From NCBI RefSeq assembly GCF_042242105.1, contig NC_092014.1, positions 6,669,874 through 6,733,873 of the forward strand: DNA of 64,000 nt, in the 5' to 3' direction. Position numbers and translations under genes: made by a program. The stretch is from Pempheris klunzingeri (taxonomy: Eukaryota > Chordata > Actinopteri > Acropomatiformes > Pempheridae). A model generated the notes under the pieces. The model worked only from the letters and a program-made list of their open reading frames with translations. It had not been told where the DNA came from and did not search any database. The stretch's first letter is position 1. The number at the start of each line of letters is the position of its first letter. This document shows, in pieces, positions 60,501-64,000 of this stretch.

Positions 60501-61109
60501 TTAGCTTGAGGGTTCAGAACGTGGCACCAGCTTCAGTTTGATGGGTCGTTTTGGCGATATAAGGCCCTGGGTGTCTAACTCTGGGGGGATCTGGTGGGAA
60601 ATAACACAAGAAGAGGTGTGAACAAAGTCAACAAAGCAAAAACCTATGCCTTGTTATTTTAGTATCACCGAGGGTAGAAACCCCATGCAAATAACAAAAA
60701 GCTTAGTGAGTGTGCTATTTGACATTTTAGCACATACAGTATCAGCTGTATTCTTTGTCTTAGGTAGCACCTTTTGATATTTGAACAGACAGATCTTGAT
60801 ATGGCTATTTTTGCTACCTTTGGCCTTATATAACCCTCAATATCTCTGTCAAACAAGTAGTTCCTAATATTTGGAAAGGATTGTTTATACACCATAAAAC
60901 TAGCAACAAGCAGTTTAAAGATTAACATCTGTGGTCTCACCTCAGTCTCCTCACACACAGCGAAACTGTACCTCTGGAGGATCTCCACCATTGCTAGTTT
61001 CATCATCACCAAAGCAAATCGCATCCCAATGCAGTTCCTTGGCCCTGCCCCAAAAGGCATGTATGTGTATGGATCAATCCTCTCTTTGTTTTCTTTGCTG
61101 AACCTGAAG

Positions 61110-61179
<70 letters not shown>

Positions 61180-63646
61180 GATAGCATCTCAATAACAGAA
61201 AATGAGGCAATGACCTGCAGAGATCAGATCTGTAGCTGTTTGGTAAACACAAACATATAAATCATATAAATCCTTTTTATACCTCTCGGGTCTGAACTCT
61301 TCCGGCTCAGGCCACACTTCAGGGTCCCGGTGCAGGGGCCATGTGGGTACCATGACGACCATATCTTTTGGAATCACAAGGCCATTAATCTCCACAGTTG
61401 CCTTGGCCACCCGCTCCAGACGTGGAGCAATGGGATACAATCGGAGAGACTCGTTAATGGAGGCATCTAGATACTCCATCTGCATCAGAGCCTGGTAATC
61501 AACTGGAGCCTACCCAAACACATGGACACACACGTGACTGCTATGAATACTTACTTATGCCACTCAGGAGAGGACCACTACTCTGTTATATTGGGCAAAG
61601 TCAGGAAGTACAACAAGAGCTAAAGGGATACAGAGATGGGTGATGGAGGTACTGAGGTTAAGAAACACTGTTACTGATACGCTTTAAAAGTATAGTATCC
61701 AACACCACAGTGCTTGAACAGTACTGCGTTTTACTTTAAAAGTGTTTGGTATGGGAAATAAGCTTACTTGCCATCTTTTTATATGGAGTTACATCAGAAG
61801 ATGGACACCACTCAATCCGTCTGGTATGTATAAAGTTACAGCCAGCGGTCAGTTAGCTTAGCTTAGCACAAAGACTGGAAACATGGGAGAAACATACCCA
61901 AAAGTGACAAACTTTTCCTACAATCATCTCATCATTATTTACACCTTGTTTGCTTGTGTGTTCTTCTATCACCCAGCTCTACTGGAGTTTTTAGCCTCTT
62001 TTAGGTCATTGTTTTGGTTGTGTGGCCTGCAAATTCCAATCTCACTGTTGTTTCTACCAACAGTAGGTAGTTTTTGTTAAGCAAAAAGGCTCCTGCCCAG
62101 CCCCAGTTAGCAGACAGACAATGTTTGGGAACAGCTGTAGAACCTAAACTGAGATTATGCTTCTCCCAATATACACATGATGCAGATCTGTGCGTCAGGC
62201 TAGTTGATTGGTTGATTCAACTGCTGTTGGATTCAAAATGGAAATGAAAATGTATGTAAAAAAAAGGAGCATAATTTCAGCAACTAGCAGCTAATGACTC
62301 TGATAGTTCTCAAGAATTGGTGGAAACCAAGGCACAGATAAAAGAAAAGTGAATATTTCACTTAACTCTCAATGATCATGTTGCCTGTTGGAGATGTAAA
62401 TTAGTATGTTAGTATGTTTGTCAAGTTGTTGTGGAGTTCCTCTGCCCCAAAGTGGACAAAAACAATGAAAGCTGCCTTAAATGAATTATTTTTAGACCCT
62501 GCTTCCTACTTCCACAAACATTGCCCTCTCCCCACTCCCAGCATGCCTTGTTTGGGAAGGTGGCGTCAATCTCCTCCTGCAGCCGTTTCATGACATCCTG
62601 GTTTGTCGCCAGATTGTAAGCCAAGAAAACGAGGGAGCTGCTGCTTGTTTCGTAGCCAGCAAAAAGGAAAATCATTGCTTGAGACAGGATCTCATGATCG
62701 CTTAAACCTGGGAGACAACAAGGAGATGTGATTCAGAATAGTGCTACAATCTGGCTTTATGTATGTGTAGATACTGTGCATGGCTGTATGTGTGTGTCAC
62801 CTTTATTCTGCTCCACGTTATTGGGGTCATTGTGTTTCTGGGAGTCGATCATCAGTTGAAGGAAATCCACTCGACTCTAAAAGAGAACATATATGAGAAT
62901 ACCTTTGATTACATTTCTGAATCAGCTGATATACATACTGTATATGTTCATATGCACACACATACATACACACACACACACAAGCAGCCACACCTTTTGC
63001 TTGGCAGCCTCTCGGCTGGACTTTATCTTTTGCAGTGCAGCGTAAAAGAAGTCTGTGACAGCCTTGGGGAAAAAGGAAAACGCCAACTTCTCAAAAATAG
63101 GACCCATGAAGGGGAAGAAAGCTGGAATTAAGCAGAATGCAACACATTTATCAAGGATACAAGATAGAGTGGATCAACTATAAACACTCACACTAGGTTA
63201 CAGATGTTTTTGGTTTACCAGACAAGTGAAGGGCACAATTAGAAATAGCCGCATTTTACAGAAGTAAAAACAATGCTGTACCAACAATAAGGAAGACAGG
63301 GCTGAAGAAGTCAAACTTCAGCATCTTCTTGATATTAGTGACAAATGGGTCTGAGGGGTTGTTGAGAGAGTCTATGTCTACACTGAAGGCTGTGCTGGTC
63401 ACGACATCCATACTGTAGGGTCCAAAGAACCTAAAGAGCACATAAACACATCAGATATCTCATCCGGTCATACTTAAAAAGAGTTGCAAAGACTTGCACA
63501 AATTTTCTGGATTAACGTAAAGAAATGGAATGTGTTGGGAGTATAAGATGTTCGTACTCCTTCAGCTCTAAGGGTTCGTCCTTGTCTGCCTTCTTTTTCA
63601 TGCTGGTGATTAGGTTTGCAGAGTGGCGCTTCATTATAGAAAACAT
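60501..63646 (-). CDS. Cytochrome P450 family 3 (CYP3A-like), 3' part
   Basis: Eight exons on the minus strand: 63646–63558, 63430–63282, 63121–62994, 62876–62801, 62707–62547, 61509–61283, 61103–60941 and 60590–60501 (stop TAA). They encode 360 residues in one frame. Lengths of 89, 149, 128, 161, 227 and 163 nt equal those remembered for mammalian CYP3A exons 6, 7, 8, 10, 11 and 12. Key motifs are [23 protein letters not shown]-helix [12 protein letters not shown], ExxR in [17 protein letters not shown], and heme-binding [13 protein letters not shown] with its Cys ligand. It is an ER-anchored monooxygenase for steroids and xenobiotics (family knowledge). Exons 1–5 with the membrane anchor lie right of the window. 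The intron after 62547 begins GC rather than GT. The subfamily (3A, 3B, 3C or 3D) cannot be decided here. Confidence 0.93.
60941..61509 (-). CDS. CYP3 exons with ExxR and heme-binding motifs
   Basis: The exon 61509–61283 carries [20 protein letters not shown] (K-helix ExxR), [19 protein letters not shown] and [17 protein letters not shown]. The exon 61103–60941 carries the Cys-loop [21 protein letters not shown] long (CA)n repeat lies in the short intron just before the second exon. All catalytic residues are intact, so the enzyme should be functional. Confidence 0.93.
61109..61178. repeat. (CA)n/(TA)n microsatellite in a CYP3 intron
   Basis: About 30 CA units followed by TATATATA. It begins 5 bases from the exon edge at 61103, so on the transcript strand a UG repeat directly precedes the acceptor 'TGCCTTCAG'. 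Confidence 0.95.
61510..62546 (-). other. CYP3 intron, 1.04 kb
   Basis: No additional exon is seen. A longish plus-strand frame near 61883–62080 has no known domain. Its minus-strand donor is GC. Confidence 0.5.
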
Positions 63647-63723
63647 CTGAGACACAAACAGAGAAAAAATAGAATAGATTACACAGTACAGGGCACTGGC
63701 TCAGAGGTCCTGTTTCTGCTTCC

Positions 63724-64000
63724 TCAGTGGTTCTTAACCTGGGGGTCAATCCCTTTCTTTATCCCCTTTATCATCTTGTGATAAAGAAAGGTTTTTTGTT
63801 TGTGTTTCTGTTTTGTGTTTCTTGTGAAACACTAAGACAATCATCCCTTTAGGCCTCCAAAACATCCGTCAAATGAAACAATCTGAGAAGGAAAAAAAAA
63901 CTGTTCATGTCCACGATGAGACCATAAACTGTGACGAGAGCTCAAAAGTAGAAATTGCTTGATCTGAAAGGGTCAAAGGCTAAACATTTTAGGAACCACT
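63724..64000. mobile_element. Small hAT-like element at the window edge
   Basis: It begins 'cagtggttcttaacctgggg' and the window ends in 'ttttaggaaccact', the inverted copy of the terminus. 'cagtggttctcaacctgggg' ends are characteristic of non-autonomous hAT (Charlie-like) elements in vertebrates. It would be complete or lack only the last base. An internal 'tctttatcccctttatcatc' and 'gtgataaagaaagg' form a hairpin. It lies in the CYP3 intron. Confidence 0.6.

Overview
This is a vertebrate nuclear genome window, almost certainly from a bony (teleost) fish. Its genes are split into many short exons with GT–AG introns. It carries abundant (CA)n/(TG)n microsatellites, CpG-rich first exons, and Tc1-like transposons and small inverted-repeat elements of kinds common in teleosts. 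Nothing in it looks bacterial or viral. There are four protein-coding genes, rebuilt here exon by exon from splice sites, reading phase and remembered family sequences. Every exon chain keeps phase and totals a multiple of three.

Layout. (1) About 1–12430 (+): mmd2, a seven-transmembrane PAQR-family protein. Six exons (6151–8826) are certain and a very short first exon near 2633–2646 is proposed. A probable 3' UTR of about 3.6 kb ends at an AATAAA at 12413. (2) About 13290–40260 (+): radil, a RAP-effector adaptor with RA, FHA-like, DIL and PDZ domains. A CpG-rich non-coding exon 1 is followed by 19 coding exons (16159–37961, about 1191 residues). (3) About 40499–55265 (–): foxk1, a forkhead factor with an FHA domain. 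Nine exons (42231–55070, about 679 residues) form a complete gene that converges on radil. (4) About 60289–63646 (–): the 3' part of a CYP3-family cytochrome P450. Eight exons equivalent to mammalian CYP3A exons 6–13 are present; exons 1–5 lie beyond the right edge.

The order mmd2–radil–foxk1 and the relative orientations match the human 7p22 block, except that AP5Z1, which lies between RADIL and FOXK1 in human, is not visible here. The genes do not form a functional pathway. They are a conserved neighbourhood: Golgi/endosomal PAQR protein, cell-adhesion adaptor, transcriptional repressor and xenobiotic/steroid oxidase.

The non-coding DNA is rich in transposon remains. Radil intron 2 holds at least five elements, including a Tc1-like copy with an internal deletion that ends about 80 bp before exon 3. 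Radil intron 14 holds a long fold-back element. The foxk1–CYP3 gap holds a Tc1 copy nested inside an older element, and the window ends on a small hAT-like element. No previously undescribed system was found. The points most worth a second look are a possible poison exon and an upstream ORF in radil, UG-rich tracts before several radil acceptors, a GC–AG intron in the P450, a possibly repeat-derived radil exon, and the nested or folded mobile elements.
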